Below the pieces are notes generated by a model that made no database searches, had not been told where the DNA came from, and saw nothing but the letters and a program-made list of their open reading frames with translations. Positions 56,502 to 64,000 of a DNA stretch of 64,000 bases are shown piece by piece. The DNA lies in NCBI GenBank assembly GCA_903882805.1, contig CAIRYK010000003.1:1-64000 (forward strand), read 5' to 3'. The DNA is from an uncultured Bacteroidota bacterium. GTDB lineage: Bacteria; Bacteroidota; Bacteroidia; Chitinophagales; Chitinophagaceae. Made by a program: the position numbers and the translations under genes. Numbering within the stretch: position 1 is the first letter of the stretch; the number at the start of each line of letters is the position of its first letter.

Positions 56502-56509
56502 TAATTTTG
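56502..56509 (+). promoter_or_regulatory. -7 element TAATTTTG before ugd
   Basis: TAATTTTG fits TAnnTTTG. Initiation would be near 56516 with a leader of about 95 bases. A perfect 7-base inverted repeat (TTGGCAT 56542-56548, ATGCCAA 56555-56561) lies just downstream and could be an operator or leader hairpin. Confidence 0.4.
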
Positions 56510-56611
56510 AGAACTGTTTTATTACGATTGTTAAACAAAACTTGGCATTTCAACATGCCAAATCTCACAGAAATTATAATTACTTTTACCACCTAAATTA
56601 TCTGCTGAAGG

Positions 56612-57952
56612 ATGCAAATAGCAATTATAGGCACTGGCTATGTAGGCTTGGTTACAGGCACATGTTTTGCCGAAACAGGCAACAATGTAATCTGTATAGA
56701 CATCGACGAAAGAAAAATAAATAGCCTCAGGCAAGGCAAATCGCCCATTTATGAACCCGGGTTGGATGTATTGCTGGAGCGCAACATTAAAGATAAGCGA
56801 CTTCATTTTACTACCAACCTTGCAGAGGGTATACAAGATGCCAGAGTTATTTTTCTGGCGTTACCCACACCTCCCGGCAAAGACGGCAGCGCCGATCTGC
56901 AGTACGTGCTCGACGTAGCAAAGTCGCTAAGCGGACTTATAACAAAGTATACTGTAATAGTTAATAAAAGCACAGTGCCTGTAGGCACCGCCGAAAAAGT
57001 ACATAATGTATTGGCGCAGGGTCTCGATACTTCTTTATTCGATGTAGTATCAAACCCGGAGTTTTTGCGCGAGGGCGTGGCTGTAGATGATTTTCTGAAG
57101 CCTGACCGCGTAGTGATAGGCTCATCTTCAGAAAAAGCCCGCAAGGTGATGGACGAATTGTATCAGCCATATGTGCGTCAGGGCAACCCGATACATTTTA
57201 TGGACGAGCGTTCATCTGAAATGACTAAGTATGCAGCCAACAGTTATCTGGCAATGCGTATTTCGTTTATGAACGAAATGGCCAACCTGTGCGAAAAAAC
57301 CGGCGCTAATGTAGACTGGGTGCGTATAGGCATGGGTGGCGACAGCCGTATAGGCAAACGCTTTTTGTTTCCCGGTATAGGTTATGGCGGCAGTTGTTTC
57401 CCTAAAGATGTGAAGGCGTTGGCGCATACCGCGCTGGAAATGGATTACGATTACCAACTGGTGAATACCGTTATGCAGGTAAACGAGCGCCAGAAGCTGG
57501 TTTTGGGCCGCAAGGTGAAAAATTATTTTGGCAGCGATTTATCGGGCTACACATTTGCTATATGGGGTCTGGCTTTCAAGCCCGAAACCGACGACATACG
57601 CGATGCGCCGGCGCTCAACCTGATTGATGAACTGACACAGGCAGGAGCGAAGTTGCGCGTTTTCGACCCCGAGGCAATGGCTAATGTAAAGCAACTGATG
57701 GGCGACAAAATATATTACGCTACCGATCAGTACGACGCCCTCGAAGGCGCGAGCGCTATGATAGTGGTAACAGAATGGAGCGCTTTCAGAAACCCTGATT
57801 TCGACCGCATATATACTATGCTGCAACATCCCGCTATTTTTGATGGTCGCAACGTATATTCTTTGGAAAGAATGCAAGAACTCAGTTTCTATTACGAAAG
57901 TATTGGTCGTAAAGTTGTTCACCCACAGGTTAGGGAAACGCTGGGCAGATAA
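56612..57952 (+). CDS. ugd: UDP-glucose 6-dehydrogenase
   Basis: A cytoplasmic NAD-dependent enzyme that oxidises UDP-glucose to UDP-glucuronate in two steps. It has 446 residues. The N-terminal Rossmann motif is GTGYVG (7-12), the catalytic cysteine is Cys262 in GYGGSCFPKD, and the C-terminal domain contains GLAFKPETDDIRDAPALN. UDP-N-acetyl-sugar dehydrogenases are related, but the sequence and the following gene favour UDP-glucose. It is followed 92 bases later by uxs, so the pair should make UDP-xylose. Confidence 0.95.
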   Translation: MQIAIIGTGYVGLVTGTCFAETGNNVICIDIDERKINSLRQGKSPIYEPGLDVLLERNIKDKRLHFTTNLAEGIQDARVIFLALPTPPGKDGSADLQYVLDVAKSLSGLITKYTVIVNKSTVPVGTAEKVHNVLAQGLDTSLFDVVSNPEFLREGVAVDDFLKPDRVVIGSSSEKARKVMDELYQPYVRQGNPIHFMDERSSEMTKYAANSYLAMRISFMNEMANLCEKTGANVDWVRIGMGGDSRIGKRFLFPGIGYGGSCFPKDVKALAHTALEMDYDYQLVNTVMQVNERQKLVLGRKVKNYFGSDLSGYTFAIWGLAFKPETDDIRDAPALNLIDELTQAGAKLRVFDPEAMANVKQLMGDKIYYATDQYDALEGASAMIVVTEWSAFRNPDFDRIYTMLQHPAIFDGRNVYSLERMQELSFYYESIGRKVVHPQVRETLGR

Positions 57953-58044
57953 TAATCTGGTAGAAATGGTATTTTAAAGAGCTAAAATTGTTCAAATTCA
58001 GGCAACAGCAACATTGTTGATATGCTTGTACAATATAATAAGAA

Positions 58045-58980
58045 ATGGCCAAACGCATATTAATAGCCGGCGCCGCCGGTTTCCTTGGTTCGCACCTTTG
58101 CGATCGCTTTCTTAAAGAAGGCTACGAGGTAATAGGAATGGATAATCTATTAACGGGTAACATAAAGAACATTGAGCACTTGTTTCCGCTACGTGATTTT
58201 CAATTTTATCATCACGATGTTACTAAGTTTGTTCACGTACCGGGGCCTATAGACTACATTTTGCACTTTGCATCTCCTGCTAGTCCCATAGATTATCTGA
58301 AAATGCCCATACAGACACTGAAAGTGGGCGCCTTGGGCACCCACAATTTGTTGGGTCTTGCCAAGTCTAAGGGCGCGCGCATTCTGGTGGCATCTACATC
58401 AGAGGTTTATGGCGATCCGCTCGTGCATCCCCAAACCGAGGAATATTGGGGTAACGTAAACCCTATTGGTCCACGCGGTGTGTATGATGAGGCAAAGCGT
58501 TTTATGGAGAGCATTACAACGGCTTACCATACCTTCCACAATCTCGAAACCAGAATCATCAGGATATTTAATACCTATGGTCCGCGTATGCGCCTCGATG
58601 ATGGCCGTGCGCTACCTACATTTATGAGTCAGGCGCTGAGAGGCGAAGACGTTACGGTATACGGCGATGGTTCGCAAACCCGTTCATTCTGCTATGTCGA
58701 CGATCTGGTAGAAGGTATTTACCGTTTGCTATTATCTGACTATACCAAGCCGGTGAACATTGGTAACCCAAGTGAGATCACTTTGCTGGAATTTGCCGAA
58801 GAGGTGCTGAAGCTCACTGGTTCTCAATCTAAAATCGTTTTCGAACCGCTGCCGCAAGACGACCCCAAACAACGCCAGCCCAACATTACAAAGGCAAAAG
58901 AGCTGCTGGGTTGGGAGCCTAAAGTAGACCGTCATGAAGGGCTGAAGCGTACGCTAGAGTATTTTAAATTGCACATTTAA
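58045..58980 (+). CDS. uxs: UDP-glucuronate decarboxylase (UDP-xylose synthase)
   Basis: A short-chain dehydrogenase/reductase-family enzyme that converts UDP-glucuronate to UDP-xylose with bound NAD. It has 311 residues. GAAGFLG is at 9-15. The catalytic set is Thr118 and Glu120 in STSEVYGDP, and Tyr147 and Lys151 in GVYDEAKRF. The [20 protein letters not shown] segment distinguishes UXS from most dTDP-glucose dehydratases. Acting after Ugd it makes the xylosyl donor for surface polysaccharide or glycoprotein. A terminator follows. Confidence 0.94.
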   Translation: MAKRILIAGAAGFLGSHLCDRFLKEGYEVIGMDNLLTGNIKNIEHLFPLRDFQFYHHDVTKFVHVPGPIDYILHFASPASPIDYLKMPIQTLKVGALGTHNLLGLAKSKGARILVASTSEVYGDPLVHPQTEEYWGNVNPIGPRGVYDEAKRFMESITTAYHTFHNLETRIIRIFNTYGPRMRLDDGRALPTFMSQALRGEDVTVYGDGSQTRSFCYVDDLVEGIYRLLLSDYTKPVNIGNPSEITLLEFAEEVLKLTGSQSKIVFEPLPQDDPKQRQPNITKAKELLGWEPKVDRHEGLKRTLEYFKLHI

Positions 58981-59039
58981 TTATATTTTCATACGCATTT
59001 CTTGTTTCGCGGTTATTAATTTATTATTTGTTCATAAAG

Positions 59040-59075
59040 TTGCGCTGCTCCGAAAAGGGTGGCGCAATTTTTTTT
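59040..59075 (+). terminator. Terminator after uxs
   Basis: TTGCGC (59040-59045) and GCGCAA (59062-59067) pair, with inner wobble and C-G pairs and a GAAAA loop. A run of T follows to 59075. Confidence 0.85.
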
Positions 59076-59382
59076 AATGTTTATTTAATAGCCGCTCAGT
59101 ATATTTCTACTAATTTGCCTCAGTGTTTACTTAAAACGGCAGCGCCGGATATAGGTGTTTTGTACAATTGTAATTTTCGGCTAATAAAAGGCCTTGGTTT
59201 TGTCAAATTGTAGTAAATAATATTCGACTTATGCTATTGTAATGCGTAAAATAAATTAATTTTAACCTTTGTTTGCCAATTGCTCCGCTTGCCGTAAGGC
59301 CAGAGGTATGCGATATTGTGCGCTTTTGTAGTGTTTTTGTATAGAAATTGAACGTTAGTTATAAAATATTTAAGCTGTTTTT
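59076..59382. other. Intergenic region before the second giant protein
   Basis: About 307 AT-rich bases. A 61-codon plus-strand frame (59028-59213) overlaps the terminator and is not accepted. No TAnnTTTG with exact spacing was found; TAACCTTTG near 59263 has one extra base. Confidence 0.5.
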
Positions 59383-62300
59383 ATGAAGAATTGTATACCA
59401 ACCTATTTGCGAAGAACCTTACTCCTTTGTCTGTTGTTTGTTGCAGGACATACAGCATTTGCCAACCACATCAGAGGGGTAGATCTTAGCTATACATGGG
59501 TGAGCGGCAATACCTATAGGGTAACACTGGTTGCTTATGGCGACTGTGCGGTTACCTCGCCCAGCTTAACATCCTCAAGACCCAAAATTTGCTTATTCGA
59601 CGCTAATACGGCTGTGGATACCGTTTTATTGAATATTGAAGCCCCGACTACCGGCTTGAATGTGTCGCAGGTATGTGCCGCCGACTCTGCGCTGACAACT
59701 TGTACCAATACTTCCTTTACAATCCCCGGCACTAAAAAGTATGTTTATTCCAACACAATAACACTTCCTTATCGTTCGCACAACTGGCGGTTTATTTTCT
59801 GCGGCAGTATGTCTGGCAGCAATGCAGGTCGCTCAAACGCTATTACTAACATTACTCCTGTAGGCACAACAATTATTCAGCTCGTAGACTCGCTCGATAA
59901 CTTTTATCATGATAACTCGAGTCCTAACCTTTCGGTTATTCCTACACCTTATTATTGTACAAATAACCCCGACAACTACAACCCCGGAGCTATAGATCCC
60001 GATGCAGATAGTCTTAGCTTCTTTTTGGTGCCTGCCATCAACAATGGCCGCGCAAATTGTCAGGCTACCAGCTCTGCGGGCGCTGTAACGTATACTGGCG
60101 GCACATCGGCTACTATTCCAATTCAGACACCCTCATCATTCTCCTTCAATAATGGTAATGGACAGATTAGTTTTGTAACGGCTACCACGCAAACATCGCT
60201 GGTGGTATATAATATACGCGAGTTCAGAAATGACACCTTTATAGGCAGCAGCCAGCGCGAAATGTCCTTTATCATACGCCCATGTACAGTGGCTCCCCCG
60301 ACTGCGGTTATTTCAGGAGCAACTGCAGGACGTATTGCCGACTCTACCCATTTTGAGATTTGTCAGAATTCGGGCGCTTTCTCGTTCAATATTAATCCAA
60401 CGGAGCCAGATACTACCTATCACATTTTCGTATCTGCAACTGGTATTCCTCCCGGAGCAACCTTCACGGTTTTGGACGATAGTACCAACCATCCTACAAC
60501 AACTTTTTCTTGGACATCTACGGCAGTTACTCCGGGTGTTTACACGTTCTACGTAACTTTTAAAGACAACGCATGTAGCATTTCGGGTGTAAATACTGTA
60601 GCCTATACGGTAACTATCAACCGTCTGCCCACCTTTACAGGGCCAACACAGGTTTGTCAGGCATCATCTGTTACAATGTCGGCAACCCCAACTGGAGGTA
60701 CTTGGACAAGCGGCAGCACTGGTATTGCTACCGTAGGTTCTTCAACAGGTATATTAACAGGCGTATCGGCAGGCACAGCTATAATTACTTACGGTTATAC
60801 AGCGCTCAACTGTTTCTCAACTACTGCAGTTACAGTTAATCCGCTACCTAATGCAATTTCCGGTACTACCGTAGTGTGCGCCGGGTCATCAACAATTCTT
60901 AGCGATATCACCGGAAGCGGCACATGGAGCAGCAGCAACACCGGCGTGGCTACAGTTGGGTCGGCTTCGGGTGTAGTTACCGGCGTTTCTGCGGGTACTA
61001 CCACTATTACCTACCGACTGACCACCACAGGTTGCTTTGCAACTGTGGCAGTCACCGTTAACCCGTCGGCAGCAATAACCGGACCTTCAAACGTTTGCCA
61101 GGGAAATACCATAACCTTGGGCAACGTAAATAGCGGCGGCACGTGGACAAGCAGCAATACAGGTGTAGCTACAGTAGGTTCTAATACCGGAGTGGTTACA
61201 GGCGTAGGGGCGTCTACAGCTACTATAACGTATACATTACCAACAGGCTGTACGCAAATAAAACAGGTTACCGTCGATTCGACGCCGGTAAATATCGTAG
61301 GCGCAAATCTCTTGTGCGTAGGCGCTACCATCACACTTTCAGATGCAACATCGGGCGGTACATGGAGTAGCAGCAATACAGGCGTGGCTACCATAGGTTC
61401 TACAACTGGTATTGTTACCGGTGTTACTCCTGGTTCCAGCGTTATCAGCTATTCATTAGCTTCCGGTTGCGGTAAGTCTACAACGGTTACTGTAAATGCT
61501 GTCCCTGCAGATGTAACCGGAAGTGGTCCACTTTGCATTGGAGCTACAACTACATTTGGCAATACTACTCCAGGAGGCACATGGATAAGCAGCAATGCTG
61601 GTATAGCTACCGTTGGTTCCTTATCCGGTTTGGTTACCGGTGTCGCTGCCGGCACAGCTACTATTACCTATTCTATAAGTAGCACTACTTGTTTCAAAAC
61701 AAGGACAATTACCATATTGCAGACACCAACTGCTATAACTGGCTCGCCAAATATTTGCGTAGGAACGGTTACAACCTTTACCAACGGAACTCCCGGCGGC
61801 AACTGGACAAGCACAGTAACCGGTGTTGCTACTGTAGGTATCACCACCGGTACAGTTACCGGTATTGCTGCGGGAACAACAGTTATTTCATATACGCTCG
61901 GTAATGGTTGCGGCGTAGCATTGCCGCTTACCGTTAATCTTACTCCTGCGCCTATCACGGGGCCTACCCGCGTATGTTTGGGCGCCACAATAACCTTGAG
62001 TACTACCACTGGCGGCGGTACATGGAGCAGCAGCAATAGCGGCGTTTCGTCTATTGGTTCTACTTCTGGTATTGTTACAGGGGTTGCGGCGGGCAGCGCT
62101 ACCATTACTTATTCATTAGCTGCAGGTTGCTTTGTTACCTATGCCGACACCGTGTTTGCAAATCCTGCTGCTATTACGCCCCCGGGTGCAGTAGCAATAT
62201 GCGTGGGCGCTACGACCACTTTGGGCGATGCATCGCCAGGCGGTACTTGGACCAGCGGTAATACAGGCTTTGCTACGGTAGGCGCAAGTACAGGTGTGGT

Positions 62301-64000
62301 AACGGGCGTCGGCGCAGGTGTGGTAACAATATCTTACACCAATGCGGCGGGATGCTCGGCCCTGAAAACTGTAACAGTAAATACCACCCCTGTTGCAACT
62401 ACGCCTTCATCTGCATCCATATGCGCTGGTAATTCCACAACATTTAGTAATACTACCGGCGGCGGATTGTGGACCAGCAGCAATGGCGCGATTGCAACGA
62501 TCGGCTCTGTAAGCGGCGTAGTAACAGGCGCGTCAGCTGGTTCAGCAACTATTTCTTATACAATTGGTTCGTGCTCGGCTCTGGCTACCGTAACTGTAAA
62601 TGCAAACCCTGCAGCAATTACCCCTGGTGGTTCAGTCACAATTTGTGTTGGCTCTACAACTCTGTTAGGCAATGTTTCGGCAGGCACATGGAGCAGCGGC
62701 AACACAGGTATTGCTACAATAGGCTCAGTGACCGGTATTGTAACTGGAGTAGCTGCGGGCAATGTAACTATATCATATACCAATGCCGCAGGCTGTTTTG
62801 CAATAAAAACAGTAACGGTTGCAGCTACGCCAACTGCGATATCTCCATCAAGTTCGCCACTATGTCAGGGAGCAACGCTTTCTATGACCAATGGTACAGC
62901 AGGCGGTAACTGGACTAGTAGTAACACAGGCGTTGCCACGGTAGGCGCTACAACGGGCGTTGTAAGCGGTGTAGCTACAGGCTCTGCTACTATATCTTAT
63001 ACAATCGGTTCTTGTTCTGCATTAGCTACAGTGACGGTGAATGCCAATCCTGCTGCGATTACGCCATCGGGCGCTGTTGCCGTTTGCATTGGGGTATCAA
63101 CTACTCTTTCTAATGCTACACCAGGTGGTATCTGGACTTCGGGTAACACGTCGCTGGCTACTGTAGGTTCTACATCAGGGGTTGTAATAGGTACGGGCGC
63201 AGGTGTGGTAACTATATTCTACACCAATGCCGCAGGTTGTAGCGCTGCAAAAACGGTAACGGTAAATGTTACTCCATCTGCAATATCACCGTCGTCGGTT
63301 TCTATATGCAATGGTAACTCATCCACACTGACAAACGCAACAAGCGGCGGTGTATGGTCAAGTAGTAATACGGCTATCGCAACAGTTGGTTCTATATCAG
63401 GTACTGTGACAGGCGTCGCAGTGGGAACAGCTATTGTTTCTTACACTATTGGCGGCTGCAGCGCAACAGCCAACGTTTCGATATCCGGACTTGCAAATGC
63501 GGGCATCATCACCGGTACGCCAAATATCTGCGTAGGTTCTACATCTACTTTTGTAGATGGCGCGCCAGGCGGCAGATGGAGCAGCAGCCTACCCGGTATT
63601 GCAACAGTAGGCTCATCATCGGGTGTGGTTACTGCTATAGCCGCAGGTACTGCGGTAATCAGCTATACTGTTACCAACGGATGCGGATCGGCTTCTGCAA
63701 CTTATACTGTTACCTCGGTGCCTACAGGCGTAGCCACAATAGTGGGTACATCGCTAATATGCGCCGGTACAACTACCACCTACACCAATGCCACACCGGG
63801 CGGTGTATGGGTAAGTCGTAATACAGCGCTTGCTACAATAGTTTCGGGTACAGGGTTCCTTACCGCGATTTCTTCAGGTTTAGATACTATTACCTATTCT
63901 GTTACCAATGCGTGCGGTACATCTGTTGCCAGCAAAACGGTAACCATAGGCGCTTTCCTTACAGCCGGCACCATATTGGGCAGCAGCAGCGTGTGCGAAG
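59383..64000 (+). CDS. Second giant BIG2-repeat surface protein (3' end beyond window)
   Basis: An open frame of 1539 codons from the ATG at 59383 to the window end, with no stop. Residues 1-27 are a signal peptide (TLLLCLLFVAGHTAFA). The next part (NHIRGVDLSYTWVSGNTYRV, TLVAYGDCA) is the N-terminal domain common to many type IX type B cargo proteins. From about residue 418 there are 15 complete BIG2-like repeats of about 73 residues and the start of a sixteenth, each with the two conserved cysteines. A type B sorting domain is expected beyond the edge by analogy with the gene at 28073. It is likely an adhesin or gliding- or biofilm-related surface protein. Confidence 0.9.
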   Translation, partial: MKNCIPTYLRRTLLLCLLFVAGHTAFANHIRGVDLSYTWVSGNTYRVTLVAYGDCAVTSPSLTSSRPKICLFDANTAVDTVLLNIEAPTTGLNVSQVCAADSALTTCTNTSFTIPGTKKYVYSNTITLPYRSHNWRFIFCGSMSGSNAGRSNAITNITPVGTTIIQLVDSLDNFYHDNSSPNLSVIPTPYYCTNNPDNYNPGAIDPDADSLSFFLVPAINNGRANCQATSSAGAVTYTGGTSATIPIQTPSSFSFNNGNGQISFVTATTQTSLVVYNIREFRNDTFIGSSQREMSFIIRPCTVAPPTAVISGATAGRIADSTHFEICQNSGAFSFNINPTEPDTTYHIFVSATGIPPGATFTVLDDSTNHPTTTFSWTSTAVTPGVYTFYVTFKDNACSISGVNTVAYTVTINRLPTFTGPTQVCQASSVTMSATPTGGTWTSGSTGIATVGSSTGILTGVSAGTAIITYGYTALNCFSTTAVTVNPLPNAISGTTVVCAGSSTILSDITGSGTWSSSNTGVATVGSASGVVTGVSAGTTTITYRLTTTGCFATVAVTVNPSAAITGPSNVCQGNTITLGNVNSGGTWTSSNTGVATVGSNTGVVTGVGASTATITYTLPTGCTQIKQVTVDSTPVNIVGANLLCVGATITLSDATSGGTWSSSNTGVATIGSTTGIVTGVTPGSSVISYSLASGCGKSTTVTVNAVPADVTGSGPLCIGATTTFGNTTPGGTWISSNAGIATVGSLSGLVTGVAAGTATITYSISSTTCFKTRTITILQTPTAITGSPNICVGTVTTFTNGTPGGNWTSTVTGVATVGITTGTVTGIAAGTTVISYTLGNGCGVALPLTVNLTPAPITGPTRVCLGATITLSTTTGGGTWSSSNSGVSSIGSTSGIVTGVAAGSATITYSLAAGCFVTYADTVFANPAAITPPGAVAICVGATTTLGDASPGGTWTSGNTGFATVGASTGVVTGVGAGVVTISYTNAAGCSALKTVTVNTTPVATTPSSASICAGNSTTFSNTTGGGLWTSSNGAIATIGSVSGVVTGASAGSATISYTIGSCSALATVTVNANPAAITPGGSVTICVGSTTLLGNVSAGTWSSGNTGIATIGSVTGIVTGVAAGNVTISYTNAAGCFAIKTVTVAATPTAISPSSSPLCQGATLSMTNGTAGGNWTSSNTGVATVGATTGVVSGVATGSATISYTIGSCSALATVTVNANPAAITPSGAVAVCIGVSTTLSNATPGGIWTSGNTSLATVGSTSGVVIGTGAGVVTIFYTNAAGCSAAKTVTVNVTPSAISPSSVSICNGNSSTLTNATSGGVWSSSNTAIATVGSISGTVTGVAVGTAIVSYTIGGCSATANVSISGLANAGIITGTPNICVGSTSTFVDGAPGGRWSSSLPGIATVGSSSGVVTAIAAGTAVISYTVTNGCGSASATYTVTSVPTGVATIVGTSLICAGTTTTYTNATPGGVWVSRNTALATIVSGTGFLTAISSGLDTITYSVTNACGTSVASKTVTIGAFLTAGTILGSSSVCE
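60634..64000 (+). repeat. Array of BIG2-like coding repeats, continuing past the edge
   Basis: Repeats of about 216-225 bases with GGTWSSSNTGVATVGS, GVVTGVSAGTATITY and a GC before the last strand. Repeats 1-7 and 14-16 are single units; repeats 8-13 form a higher-order pattern listed separately. Confidence 0.88.
62161..63486 (+). repeat. Three two-repeat superunits of 444, 441 and 441 bases
   Basis: Repeats 8-13 alternate between two types. Odd members open NPAAITPxGAVAICVG and end YTNAAGCSALKTVTV. Even members open TPSAISPSSxSIC and end YTIGSCSALATVTVNA. Superunits begin at 62161, 62605 and 63046. The regular spacing shows that pairs of repeats were duplicated together. Confidence 0.8.

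Noticed and set aside
59028..59213. 61-codon frame after uxs
   Set aside because: It overlaps the uxs terminator and has AT-driven composition.

Overview
The window looks like a chromosomal segment of a member of the Bacteroidota, most likely the Chitinophagaceae or close relatives. The evidence is type IX secretion cargo with both type A and type B C-terminal sorting domains, a PorP/SprF-family protein, the Bacteroidota form of FtsL, meso-DAP-type MurE, and promoters with the Bacteroidota -7 element TAnnTTTG. No tRNA, rRNA, CRISPR array, insertion sequence or prophage was recognised.

Layout. (1) 20-925: a secreted protein on the minus strand. (2) 926-1760: an AT-rich divergent intergenic region with four perfect and several near-perfect DnaA boxes, my best candidate for the chromosomal replication origin. 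(3) 1761-18452: a compact dcw cluster, mraZ-rsmH-ftsL-ftsI-murE-mraY-murD-ftsW-murG-murC-ftsQ-ftsA-ftsZ, covering lipid II synthesis and divisome assembly and closed by a terminator. (4) 18.6-27.5 kb: a flippase, a small secreted protein, an MFS transporter, a small orphan protein, two paralogous DUF3857/transglutaminase-fold secreted proteins and a lipoprotein. (5) 28.1-35.3 kb: a 2043-residue type IX cargo protein with 15 BIG2-like repeats, followed by a PorP/SprF protein. (6) 35.8-46.2 kb: B12-dependent ribonucleotide reductase, HtpG, an EGF-like lipoprotein with a TTG start, GyrB and a PagL-like outer-membrane deacylase. (7) 46.25-46.9 kb: a decayed ParE toxin gene next to an inverted pair of structured intergenic repeats. 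(8) 47.0-56.4 kb: an NHL-repeat secreted protein, DUF502-serC, a small protein, a metallo-hydrolase, a large TolB-like/outer-membrane protein and a class V aminotransferase. (9) 56.6-64.0 kb: ugd and uxs (UDP-glucose to UDP-xylose), then a second giant BIG2-repeat protein that runs off the right edge.

How the parts relate. The dcw genes are tightly packed, with several TAATG overlaps. The BIG2 proteins, the NHL protein and PorP/SprF form a cell-surface programme that needs type IX machinery encoded elsewhere. The UDP-xylose pair could feed a surface glycan. About four fifths of coding bases lie on the plus strand. That fits a rightward fork from the candidate origin at about 1.5 kb, but it does not prove one.

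The observations I rate highest are the DnaA-box cluster, the covarying inverted repeat pair beside a broken toxin gene, and the giant protein at the right edge. In the last, two repeat units share a 28-residue identical stretch although 19 of the 28 codons differ.
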